DNA from: an uncultured Clostridia bacterium
GTDB lineage: Bacteria > Bacillota > Clostridia > Christensenellales > CAG-138
DNA: 18,332 bases
Direction of reading: 5' to 3'
Assembly (NCBI GenBank): GCA_937913075.1
Contig: CALEPU010000010.1
Location: forward strand, 1-18,332
Position numbers and translations under genes: made by a program. Of this stretch, positions 8,261 through 15,924 are shown one piece after another. A model generated the notes under the pieces. It did not search any database, was not told the DNA's origin, and was given only the letters and a program-made list of their open reading frames with translations. Within the stretch, counting starts at the first letter, position 1. Each line of letters starts with the position of its first letter.

Positions 8261-8322
8261 TTTACGCCGTGACCCTCCGCCGAGGGGAAGGCGGGGTCCG
8301 CCGCCGGGTCCGTCGGCGTAAA
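8261..8322. repeat. GC-rich structured palindromic element
   Basis: Perfect 9 bp outer arms (TTTACGCCG at 8261-8269, CGGCGTAAA at 8314-8322) enclose a GC-rich core. The core has an inner stem, GACCC(TC)CGCC at 8271-8281 against GGCGGGGTC at 8290-8298, plus a further GGGTC at 8306-8310 that could compete for the same arm. No U-run follows on either strand. It may be a REP/MITE-like extragenic palindrome or a leader RNA structure of the 8148-8176 promoter. Confidence 0.5.
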
Positions 8323-8400
8323 ATTAAGTAAAATCGGGCATTTTCTCCCGTTTGAGGCAGTAAAATATACTCAAAATCATGTAGAATTTTAAAATATATC

Positions 8401-8429
8401 TTGACAAGGTTATGAGCGCTCTGTATAAT
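8401..8429 (+). promoter_or_regulatory. perfect-consensus promoter of the transporter operon
   Basis: TTGACA (8401-8406), exactly 17 bp, TATAAT (8424-8429): a full match to the sigma-A consensus. The start site would be near 8436, giving a ~70-base leader to the binding-protein gene. Such a strong promoter fits a highly expressed binding protein. Confidence 0.9.
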
Positions 8430-8442
8430 TAGTCCGTGATTA

Positions 8443-8477
8443 TATAAATGCTGTGTCTTTATGCGTCGGCATTTATA
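8443..8477 (+). promoter_or_regulatory. dyad at the start of the transporter mRNA leader
   Basis: Perfect 9 bp inverted repeat TATAAATGC (8443-8451) / GCATTTATA (8469-8477), extended by two RNA pairs including one G-U. It begins about 8 bases after the predicted start site and ends 15 bases before the ribosome binding site. It could be a repressor operator or a 5' mRNA-stabilising stem-loop. Confidence 0.5.
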
Positions 8478-8505
8478 GAATACAAAATCAATAGGAGGAA
8501 CAAAA

Positions 8506-11043
8506 ATGAAGAAACTTTTGGCAATGCTTCTGGCTCTTGTTATGATTGTTTCTCTTGCTGCCTGCCACAACAACGGCGGCGAGACCACCAATCCCACCAA
8601 GGCGCCCGATGCGCAAAACACGGCTGCACCCGGTACCGATGCTACCGAAGCTCCCGTAACTCCCGGTGAGATTCCCACCTACACCTACAATACTTATTCC
8701 ACCTCTCTCGGCAACAACTGGAACCCCCACACCTGGGAGACCAGCGCCGATGACGCTATCCTCGGTTACCTCTCCAGCCCCTTCGTAACGATGCAGGCTG
8801 AGGACACCGAAGAGGGTATCTATCAGTGGGTCTATGAGATGGCCACCGAGATCACCGACGTCACCGCCGAGCATCAGGATGACCTGACGAAGTACAACGT
8901 AGATCTTGGCGGCAAGGATCCTTCCGAGGTCACCCAGGGCTATGTCTTCGAGATCAAGCTCAATCCCGAAGCCAAGTGGCAGGACGGCACCCCCATCAAC
9001 GCCGACAGCTACATCTACTCCATGAAGATGCTGCTCGACCCCGAGATGCGCAACTACCGTGCTAACCTGTATTACACCGGTGAGTCCGCTGTTGCGGGCG
9101 GCTTTGCCTACTTCTATCAGGGCTCCGACGCTTGGACCGAGAACGCTATTGCCGCCGGTTACACCTTCGAGGATCTTACCGTCGGTGAAGACGGTCAGTA
9201 CCTGACCCCCGAAGGCTACAAGGTATACTGGGCAGTCGGTATGTCCCTCAGCGAGTGGCTTGGCGGTCAGACCCTCAAGTATTACGCTGAGAATTACGGC
9301 GACTCCGCCCTGGCGCTCGACACTTGGGATGACCTCGTAGCTCTCATGGATGAGAACGGTCTTGTGCCCCTCACCGATGAGTCTTACGATCTCTTCGCTC
9401 CCGTTACCACCGGCAACCCCAATTGGCAGGAGACCGAGGAGGATCTGCCCAACTACCTGATCTACGGCGTACCCATGGCCGACGCCGATTACGATGAGAC
9501 CGTCGGCTGCTACAAGGTAGACGATTACACCATCAGGTATGTCAACGAAGCAGCTATCGACTATTACTACTTCCTCACCTCCTGCACCAGCACCTGGCTC
9601 GTATACGGTCCTTACTATGAGGCCGGCTTCGACACCACCGGCACGCTGAAGACCACCGACTACGGCACCGAGGTCTCCAACACCATGTCCTACGGTCCCT
9701 ACATGCTGGATTCCCTCCAGAAGGATAAGCAGATCGTCTTCGTTCAGAACCCCAACTGGTACGGCTGGGAGGAGGACGAGAACGGCGCTCTCGTATCCTA
9801 CACCGATTACCTTGTAAACGGCGAGCATGTTCAGAGGTATCAGACCACCCGTATCGTCATTGACGTTATGGATGATGACGCTGCAAAGCAGGCGTTCCTG
9901 AAGGGCGAGCTCACCGAGTGGGCTCCCACCAGCGAGGATCTTCCCACCTACGGTAAGTCCGAGCAGCTCTACAAGGCTGACGAGTCCTACACCATGTCCT
10001 TCTTCTTCAACACCGACGTTGAGGCTCTGCAGGAGATGGATAACTCCAAGGGCAACACCAATTCCGTTGTTCTTTCCAACACCAACTTCCGTCGTGCGTT
10101 CAGCTACTCCATCGACCGTGCTGAGTGGGTTACCGCTACCGCCGGCTACAAGCCCAGCTTCGGCCTGATGAACACCTCTTACTACTATGACTTCTATAAT
10201 GATCCCGAGTCCGCTTACAGGAGCTCCGATCCCGCCATGCAGGCTATCTGCAACTTCTACGAGGTAGAGTACGGCCCCGGCACTCCCTATGCGACCCTGA
10301 AGGATGCTTATAAGTCCATCACCGGTTACAACCTTACCCTTGCTCAGGAGCTCATGAAGCAGGCTTGTGAAGAGCTTGTTGCCGACGGCCTCTACACCGA
10401 GGGCGAGGAGATCTACATCCGTATCGCTTACATGAAGGGCGCTATGTCCTCTGCCGAGAACAAGCAGGTTGAGCTCTTCAACAAGTACATCAACGCTGCT
10501 GCCGAGGGCTCCGGCTTCGGTCACATCACCCTCGATGCTCTTGGCAACGTTGAGGATCGTTACTCTGCGGTTCCCGGCGGCGATTTCGCTATCGGCTACG
10601 GCGCATGGGGCGGCGCTCAGCTCTATCCCTTCCGTAACTTCCGCGTATACTGCGATCCCACCTACGTTGACATCCATGAGGCTGCTTGCTGGGATCCTTC
10701 CACCGAGACCCTGACCCTCGAGGTCAACGGTGAGGAAGTCACCATGACCTGGCAGGATTGGTCCGCTTCCATGCTCGGTACCGGTCGCTTCGCCGGTGAG
10801 TCCAACGAGACCAAGCTCGAGATCACCGCTCAGATGGAGGAGGCTTACCTCAAGAAGGTTTACCGTATTCCTCTTGCTACCTCCACAAGCTGCACCCTGC
10901 TCGCTTACAAGGCTCAGTTCATTACCCCCGATTACAACCTCGCTTACGGTTGGGGCGGTCTTGAGCTCATGACCTACAACTACAGCGACGCTGAGTGGAC
11001 TGACTTTGTTGCCTCTCAGGGCGGCTACCTCAGCTATGAATAA
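8506..11043 (+). CDS. Family 5 extracellular substrate-binding lipoprotein (OppA-like), enlarged
   Basis: 845-residue lipoprotein that would capture peptides (or another family 5 ligand) outside the cell and deliver them to the OppBC channel. Residues 1-19 are a lipoprotein signal ending in the lipobox LAAC with Cys20, followed by a Thr/Ala/Pro-rich flexible tether (about 26-55). Family 5 signatures: KWQDGTPINADSYIYS (157-172), MSYGPYMLDS (394-403) with VQNPNWYGW (413-421), and FRRAFSYSIDR (528-538). The length is well above the usual 520-600. The stretch between the WQDG and NPNWYG motifs is about 260 residues against about 155 in E. coli OppA, an excess of roughly 100. The start has AGGAGG 7 bases upstream. 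Codon use is strongly biased to C-ending codons, suggesting high expression. First gene of the operon. Confidence 0.92.
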   Translation: MKKLLAMLLALVMIVSLAACHNNGGETTNPTKAPDAQNTAAPGTDATEAPVTPGEIPTYTYNTYSTSLGNNWNPHTWETSADDAILGYLSSPFVTMQAEDTEEGIYQWVYEMATEITDVTAEHQDDLTKYNVDLGGKDPSEVTQGYVFEIKLNPEAKWQDGTPINADSYIYSMKMLLDPEMRNYRANLYYTGESAVAGGFAYFYQGSDAWTENAIAAGYTFEDLTVGEDGQYLTPEGYKVYWAVGMSLSEWLGGQTLKYYAENYGDSALALDTWDDLVALMDENGLVPLTDESYDLFAPVTTGNPNWQETEEDLPNYLIYGVPMADADYDETVGCYKVDDYTIRYVNEAAIDYYYFLTSCTSTWLVYGPYYEAGFDTTGTLKTTDYGTEVSNTMSYGPYMLDSLQKDKQIVFVQNPNWYGWEEDENGALVSYTDYLVNGEHVQRYQTTRIVIDVMDDDAAKQAFLKGELTEWAPTSEDLPTYGKSEQLYKADESYTMSFFFNTDVEALQEMDNSKGNTNSVVLSNTNFRRAFSYSIDRAEWVTATAGYKPSFGLMNTSYYYDFYNDPESAYRSSDPAMQAICNFYEVEYGPGTPYATLKDAYKSITGYNLTLAQELMKQACEELVADGLYTEGEEIYIRIAYMKGAMSSAENKQVELFNKYINAAAEGSGFGHITLDALGNVEDRYSAVPGGDFAIGYGAWGGAQLYPFRNFRVYCDPTYVDIHEAACWDPSTETLTLEVNGEEVTMTWQDWSASMLGTGRFAGESNETKLEITAQMEEAYLKKVYRIPLATSTSCTLLAYKAQFITPDYNLAYGWGGLELMTYNYSDAEWTDFVASQGGYLSYE

Positions 11044-11118
11044 TTAACGGTGCTCTTGTGGTATCCGGTTAATTAAACATTGCCACATCTTCCGGAGGGG
11101 GGACTCCCCCCTCCGGAA
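11041..11118 (+). promoter_or_regulatory. tandem stem-loops between binding-protein gene and oppB
   Basis: Two hairpins follow each other. The first starts at the stop codon: TAATTAAC (11041-11048) pairs with GTTAATTA (11068-11075), plus two further GC pairs past a bulge. The second is a perfect 13 bp stem, TTCCGGAGGGGGG (11090-11102) with CCCCCCTCCGGAA (11106-11118), and a 3-base loop. Neither is followed by a U-run, so read-through into oppB is expected. This is the classic layout for partial termination or 3' protection of an abundant binding-protein mRNA. Confidence 0.65.
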
Positions 11119-11234
11119 TAGCACATTAATACAGGACTTACAATTCGTTTAGAAGCACACTTTGCATATCCGTTTCGCTTCGGAAGCAGCTAAAGTGGTT
11201 TCCCTATTCCAATAGGAGACAGGAGAGATAAACA

Positions 11235-12194
11235 GTGGGAAAATACGTCCTTAAAAGGTTGTTGCTAATGTTCTTCACGTTCTTCGTGATAGTAACGATA
11301 ACCTTCATGCTCATCCGTGTTCTTCCCGTTGAAATGCCAACGGACAAGAACCAGGCTGAGGCAATAAAAATGCGCTGGGAGGCGCTTGGCTATAACGAGC
11401 CATTGCTCAAGCAATACGCTATCTACCTCAAAAACATCATTACAGAAGGTGATTTCGGCACCTCGTGGAAGATCGAATACCGAACTCCCGCACTCAAGGT
11501 TTTGACGAGCCGTCTTCTCCCGACCGTTATGGTCAACTTCTATTCAATGATATTATCTGTTCCGCTTGGCATTTTATTCGGTATTTATGCTGCGGTCCGC
11601 AAGAATAAGTGGGACGATCATCTTATCAGTACTCTTGTTATGGTTTTCATTTCCGTCCCAAGCTATGTTTACGCATTCCTTGTACAGTACTTCCTGTACT
11701 TCAAGCTTGACCTGCTGCCGCTGACGCTGTATTCGCTGGCGGATGCGGGCGGCTCCTACTTCACTTGGAAGATGTTCGTGTCCATGATACCCGCCATCAT
11801 CTCCCTCTCCTTCGGCTCCATCGCCGGCTACTGCCGCTTCGTCCGTGCAGAGCTGACCGAGTCGCTGACGAGCGAGTACATGCTGCTGGCAAGGACCAAG
11901 GGTCTTACCCGTGCGCAGGCTACCAGCCGTCACGCGCTGAAGAACGCCATGGTCCCCATTCTCCCGAGCATTCTTTCCGAGCTCATCGCGCTGCTTGGCG
12001 GTTCTCTCGTCATAGAGCAGATCTTCGCCATTCCCGGCGTCGGCCAGCTTTACATCAAGTCGATAAATTTGCTGGATTACGACGTCTTCATGATGGACTG
12101 TATCTTCTATACGTTCATCGGACTTCTTGCAGGTATCGTTACGGACCTTTCCTATGGCTTTATCGATCCTCGCATAAGAATGGGAGAGAAGTAA
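11235..12194 (+). CDS. oppB: Oligopeptide ABC transporter permease OppB/DppB family
   Basis: 319-residue inner-membrane permease of normal family length, with about six transmembrane helices (the first at residues 7-29). The EAA coupling motif that contacts the ATPases is at about 213-236: EYMLLARTKGL followed by HALKNAMVPI. The C-terminus PGVGQLYIKSI and SYGFIDPRIR is typical of DppB/OppB. Translation starts at GTG (11235-11237) with AGGAG (11221-11225) 9 bases upstream; no better ATG exists nearby. Another AGGAG sits in a small dyad at 11203-11216. It follows the binding-protein gene after a 191 bp hairpin-containing gap. Base composition changes within the gene: about 43% GC up to ~11700 and about 60% afterwards. 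It is the only core subunit of this transporter without a large insertion. Confidence 0.93.
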   Translation: MGKYVLKRLLLMFFTFFVIVTITFMLIRVLPVEMPTDKNQAEAIKMRWEALGYNEPLLKQYAIYLKNIITEGDFGTSWKIEYRTPALKVLTSRLLPTVMVNFYSMILSVPLGILFGIYAAVRKNKWDDHLISTLVMVFISVPSYVYAFLVQYFLYFKLDLLPLTLYSLADAGGSYFTWKMFVSMIPAIISLSFGSIAGYCRFVRAELTESLTSEYMLLARTKGLTRAQATSRHALKNAMVPILPSILSELIALLGGSLVIEQIFAIPGVGQLYIKSINLLDYDVFMMDCIFYTFIGLLAGIVTDLSYGFIDPRIRMGEK

Positions 12195-12195
12195 T

Positions 12196-13770
12196 ATGGC
12201 AGCAGAAATTAAAAAGCTTTCGTCCGATAAGTTTGAGTTCGTCAACATTAACGAGCGTCTGACGGACAAGAAATTCGATGATAAGCCGATAGGCTATTTC
12301 AAGGACGCATGGATAAGGTTCCGCAAGAACAAGGCCTCCGTCGTCGCAATGATAATCATACTTATCATCTGCCTGTTCTCGATAGTTGCGCCTCTGTTCA
12401 CCAGCCATGCAAATAACTTTATGGACGCCTTCTATGCCAAGAAGAGCCCGAGGATAACTTGGCTCCGTCCTTACGGCATTGCTGACGGCGGCTCCAACCG
12501 CGACTTCTCCGAGGTCGGTCTTGCCTTTGCTCAGGGCATCGGCGTCGCCGCTCTCGATTGGGAGGGCAAGGGCGGCATCTCCATCAAGGAAGGCATGGAG
12601 AGCGAGTATCAGCCCATCATCGCCATCAAAAATTCCTTCGTTAAGATCGATGCAACCAAAAAGGAAAAGACTTATTACACTGCCCGTATAGACGATTACC
12701 TCAACGTCGGCTTCATGTATAAAAGCATCAAGCAGTCCGAGCTTGCGAGCATACAGGCCTTCGAGGAGGAATACGGCATTCACATCCTTTATCCGCTCAT
12801 TGAGGATAATGAGTGGAACAACGGCGACGACAGCGACGCGAACAACTGGTTCAAAATGAAGAAGAACGCGCCCGTCACCGTAAACGAGAACGGCAAGGCT
12901 AAGACCATTGAGTACAGCGAGGATATGATCCTCGAGGAGAACTACATGCGCGACGCTGACGGCAACCCCGTTTACTGGGTATATACCGGCGGCGGCACCC
13001 ATGAGACCGCTCAGCTCAAGATCCGCGTTCTCTACTACAACTGGTACCGTTACCAGAACGGCGGCATAGAGCCCAATTACGCCTTCGGCACCGACTCTCA
13101 GGGCTATGACCTGATGCTGAGGCTTGCCGGCGGTCTCAGGCTCTCCCTTTTGCTCGCAGTATCCGTTTCCGTTATCAACTTCATCATCGGCGCTGTCTAC
13201 GGCGCTATCGAGGGTTATTACGGCGGCGCAGTCGACCTTGTCATGGAGCGTATCACCGATATTCTCGGCGGCATCCCCTTCATTGTCATCGCTACGCTGT
13301 TCCAGATCCACCTCTCCGCAAAGCTCGGAGCTATCCCATGCCTTATATTCGCATACATATTAAACGGATGGATAGGCATCGCTTACCGAGTGAGAACCCA
13401 GTTCTACCGCTTCAAGCATCAGGAATTCGTTCTCGCCGCGAAGACACTCGGCGCAAAGGACAATCGCCTTATCTGGAAGCACGTATTCCCGAACTCCCTC
13501 GGCACGATCGTTACCTCTGCGGCACTGATCATCCCCGGCGTAATATTCAACGAGAGTATGCTTTCTTACCTCGGTATAGTTAAGCTGGGCAGCGCGTCGA
13601 GCACCTCGCTCGGTACCTTGCTGGCGGATGCTTCCTCCATCTGGACGAACTACCCGCATCTGATGCTGCTGCCGGCAATATTCATCTCCCTGCTGGAGAT
13701 CTCGTTCAACCTCTTCGGCAACGGTCTGCGCGATGCGTTCAATCCCTCGCTGCGTAACGTGGAGGACTAA
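12196..13770 (+). CDS. oppC: Oligopeptide ABC transporter permease OppC/DppC family with large extracytoplasmic insertion
   Basis: 524-residue permease; the family is usually about 280-340. An N-terminal cytoplasmic segment (1-45) precedes the first membrane helix (about 47-69). The permease core resumes at NYAFGTDSQGYDLMLRL (294-310), the normal entry to the transmembrane domain, and five further helices follow. The EAA loop is EFVLAAKTLGAKDNRLIW (410-427) with HVFPNSL (429-435). Between residues 70 and 293 lie about 220 hydrophilic residues where ordinary OppC has a short loop. Topology puts this domain outside the membrane, facing the binding protein. I do not recognise a fold in it; it is rich in Asp, Glu, Asn, Lys, Tyr and aromatic residues. 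The gene starts 1 base after the oppB stop, with a GGGAGAG ribosome site, so the two are coupled. Confidence 0.92.
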   Translation: MAAEIKKLSSDKFEFVNINERLTDKKFDDKPIGYFKDAWIRFRKNKASVVAMIIILIICLFSIVAPLFTSHANNFMDAFYAKKSPRITWLRPYGIADGGSNRDFSEVGLAFAQGIGVAALDWEGKGGISIKEGMESEYQPIIAIKNSFVKIDATKKEKTYYTARIDDYLNVGFMYKSIKQSELASIQAFEEEYGIHILYPLIEDNEWNNGDDSDANNWFKMKKNAPVTVNENGKAKTIEYSEDMILEENYMRDADGNPVYWVYTGGGTHETAQLKIRVLYYNWYRYQNGGIEPNYAFGTDSQGYDLMLRLAGGLRLSLLLAVSVSVINFIIGAVYGAIEGYYGGAVDLVMERITDILGGIPFIVIATLFQIHLSAKLGAIPCLIFAYILNGWIGIAYRVRTQFYRFKHQEFVLAAKTLGAKDNRLIWKHVFPNSLGTIVTSAALIIPGVIFNESMLSYLGIVKLGSASSTSLGTLLADASSIWTNYPHLMLLPAIFISLLEISFNLFGNGLRDAFNPSLRNVED

Positions 13771-13773
13771 CAT

Positions 13774-15924
13774 ATGGATAATATACTTGAAGTAAAAGAC
13801 CTTAAAGTCTCCTTCCGCACTCAGACCGGTACCCTTAAAGCCGTTCGTGACATCAGCTTTGACCTTCAGCGCGGCAAGACCCTCGCCATAGTCGGCGAGT
13901 CCGGCTCGGGCAAATCCGTCACGGCAAAGGCTATACAGGGCATACTGGCAGGCAACACCATCATCGAGGGCGGTGAGATATTCTTCGACGGAAAGGATCT
14001 GTTAAAGATCTCCGAGGAGGAATTCCATCATATCCGCGGTGATAAGATAGCAATGATATTCCAGGATCCGCTCTCCTCCCTTAACCCCATAGTTAAGATA
14101 GGTAAGCAGATCACCGAGGCGACCCTGCTGAAAAGCAAGCTCAACAGGCGCGAGGCAAAGCGTGAGTTTAAGACTCTGCTTGCCGAGCTGAAGACCAACA
14201 TGATAGAGGCTCAGCCCGAGAACGAAGCGAGGATCAACTCTATGGTCAAGACCTTCGATAAGTTCACGATCGAGAGCAACCATCTTGAGAACGCCTACAA
14301 CATCGCCTCCACCAACGCTCAGGATCTTGATTCGCTCGTTGAGGATTTTCTCTTCCTCGCAAGCAAAAATCAAAAGCTTGATGTCAAGGCTCAGCTTCGT
14401 GATTTCATCAACAGGCTCGGGCATATCAAGAACCATTTCCTGACAAGCAAGCTTGACGACCGCATCCAGACCGTCCGCAGTGAGCTTATCGCGGTTCGCG
14501 CCGCCTATCGCTCCAAGGAGAATAACATGGAGCCCGTCGTTGCGACGGTAAACAAGCTTGAGGATCTGCTTAACGAGATAGTTGAGCAGCCCAAGCCCGA
14601 CTTCATGAACATCGGCTATTACAAGCTCTATTGTCAGGACGCCGACCTTACCAAGCCCGTTGACGAGCTCAATGAGGTCGCAAAGGCTTACACCGATGAG
14701 AACTTCATGAACGAGTTCTTCTCTTTGGCGAAGTCCGGCGTTGAGCATTCCTACAACAAGCGTCTTGAAAGCAAAAAGGCGCTGCTGCCCAAGCTTGCCG
14801 AGGCCCGCAGCTTCTTCGGCGCCGAGTTTGAAAAGAGCGCAGGCAACAAGTACGCCAAGGAGGTCTCCGACATGGTGGAGGAGTCCATTGACAAGCTTGA
14901 GTACATCAAGGATTCCACCGCGTATACCTTCCGCTCCGCTGTGCTGAACGGCATTGATAAGCTGTTCTACTACGTCAAGCGCAACCCCAAGGAGGAGGCC
15001 AGGTTTGCCCGCCAGAGCGCCAAGCGCGACAGGCTAATCGCAAGGGGCAAAACGGTCACGTGGAAGGTCGTCCCCAAGGTGGTCTACGCACCCGAGGATC
15101 TGCGCGGCAATATAGTACACGTTGTCGATCGTCTCAATGAGCATTATAACGAGTATATAAATACTCCCGTCGATTTCGACAAGCGTACCAGCGATCTTAT
15201 CGATCACTTCAAGGAGGAGGCTTCCCTCGTCGTCTACCGCGTTACCAAGGGTATGGCGAAGGAGAAGGCCATCAAGCTCATGAAGGAGGTCGGTATCCAC
15301 GAGCCGAGGCTTCGTTACAACCAGTATCCGTTCGAGTTCTCCGGCGGTATGCGTCAGAGGATAGTTATTGCTATCGCCCTCGCCGCTAACCCCGAAATTC
15401 TTATCTGTGACGAGCCCACCACCGCGCTTGACGTTACCATTCAGTCCCAGATACTTGAGCTCATCAACGAGCTCAAGGCGGAGCGTAACCTTTCCATTAT
15501 ATTCATCACCCACGATCTGGGCGTTGTCGCAAACATGGCGGACGATATAGCCGTTATGTACGCCGGCAAGATAGTTGAGTACGGCACCGCTGACGATATC
15601 TTCTACGATCCCCGTCATCCCTATACTTGGGCGCTGCTGTCCTCCATGCCCGATCTCGATACCAAGGAGAAGCTGGATGCTATCCCCGGTACTCCTCCCA
15701 ACATGATCTATCCTCCCGAGGGCGACGCCTTCGCAGCGCGCAATAAGTACGCCATGAAGATAGACTTCGAGGAGCAGCCCCCCATGTTCCAGGTCTCCGA
15801 TACCCACTGGGCGGCAACCTGGCTGCTGCATCCCGATGCACCCAAGGTTGAGACCCCCAAGGCCATTACCGACAGGATCAACCGTATGAACGCAAAGCGC
15901 ATGGGAGGTGAGCAGAATGCCTGA
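13774..15924 (+). CDS. oppD: Oligopeptide ABC transporter ATPase OppD/DppD family with ~350-residue internal insertion
   Basis: 716-residue cytoplasmic ATPase; the family is usually 320-350. Core motifs are intact: Walker A GESGSGKS (41-48), Q-loop MIFQDP (94-99), signature FSGGMRQR (522-529), Walker B ILICDEP (542-548), D-loop ALD (551-553), H-loop His580. Q-loop and signature are normally about 60 residues apart; here they are 425 apart. The extra sequence, roughly residues 135-488, falls in the helical subdomain and is mostly charged alpha-helix with coiled-coil-like stretches; I recognise no domain. The C-terminal oligopeptide region is present (IPGTPPNMIYPPEG at 637-650), but the four cysteines that normally bind a [4Fe-4S] cluster are Asp651, Asn657, Asp664 and Thr682. 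GGAGG (13761-13765) lies 8 bases before the ATG, 3 bases after the oppC stop. Confidence 0.93.
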   Translation: MDNILEVKDLKVSFRTQTGTLKAVRDISFDLQRGKTLAIVGESGSGKSVTAKAIQGILAGNTIIEGGEIFFDGKDLLKISEEEFHHIRGDKIAMIFQDPLSSLNPIVKIGKQITEATLLKSKLNRREAKREFKTLLAELKTNMIEAQPENEARINSMVKTFDKFTIESNHLENAYNIASTNAQDLDSLVEDFLFLASKNQKLDVKAQLRDFINRLGHIKNHFLTSKLDDRIQTVRSELIAVRAAYRSKENNMEPVVATVNKLEDLLNEIVEQPKPDFMNIGYYKLYCQDADLTKPVDELNEVAKAYTDENFMNEFFSLAKSGVEHSYNKRLESKKALLPKLAEARSFFGAEFEKSAGNKYAKEVSDMVEESIDKLEYIKDSTAYTFRSAVLNGIDKLFYYVKRNPKEEARFARQSAKRDRLIARGKTVTWKVVPKVVYAPEDLRGNIVHVVDRLNEHYNEYINTPVDFDKRTSDLIDHFKEEASLVVYRVTKGMAKEKAIKLMKEVGIHEPRLRYNQYPFEFSGGMRQRIVIAIALAANPEILICDEPTTALDVTIQSQILELINELKAERNLSIIFITHDLGVVANMADDIAVMYAGKIVEYGTADDIFYDPRHPYTWALLSSMPDLDTKEKLDAIPGTPPNMIYPPEGDAFAARNKYAMKIDFEEQPPMFQVSDTHWAATWLLHPDAPKVETPKAITDRINRMNAKRMGGEQNA

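Larger units (their letters stand above)
7981..8505. other. divergent intergenic control region (525 bp)
   Basis: This gap separates the minus-strand acyltransferase/ligase operon from the plus-strand transporter operon. It is AT-rich except for a GC-rich structured block at 8261-8322. It holds one minus-strand promoter, two plus-strand promoters and a dyad, each listed separately. I found no convincing coding frame and no riboswitch that I recognise. Confidence 0.8.

Noticed and set aside
8183..8400. Riboswitch in the long transporter leader
   Set aside because: I checked for familiar conserved cores and saw none. The region has only the palindromic element and a weak 7 bp hairpin near 8331-8352.
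8488..10677. 729-residue open frame on the minus strand
   Set aside because: Exact antisense of the binding-protein gene, Val/Gly/Leu-rich as expected from complementing C-ending codons, with no family features.
14176..15237. Intein or intron as the explanation of the OppD insertion
   Set aside because: The insertion is not at an intein-typical conserved motif, lacks a leading Cys/Ser and the terminal His-Asn dipeptide, stays in frame, and has the same composition as its host gene.
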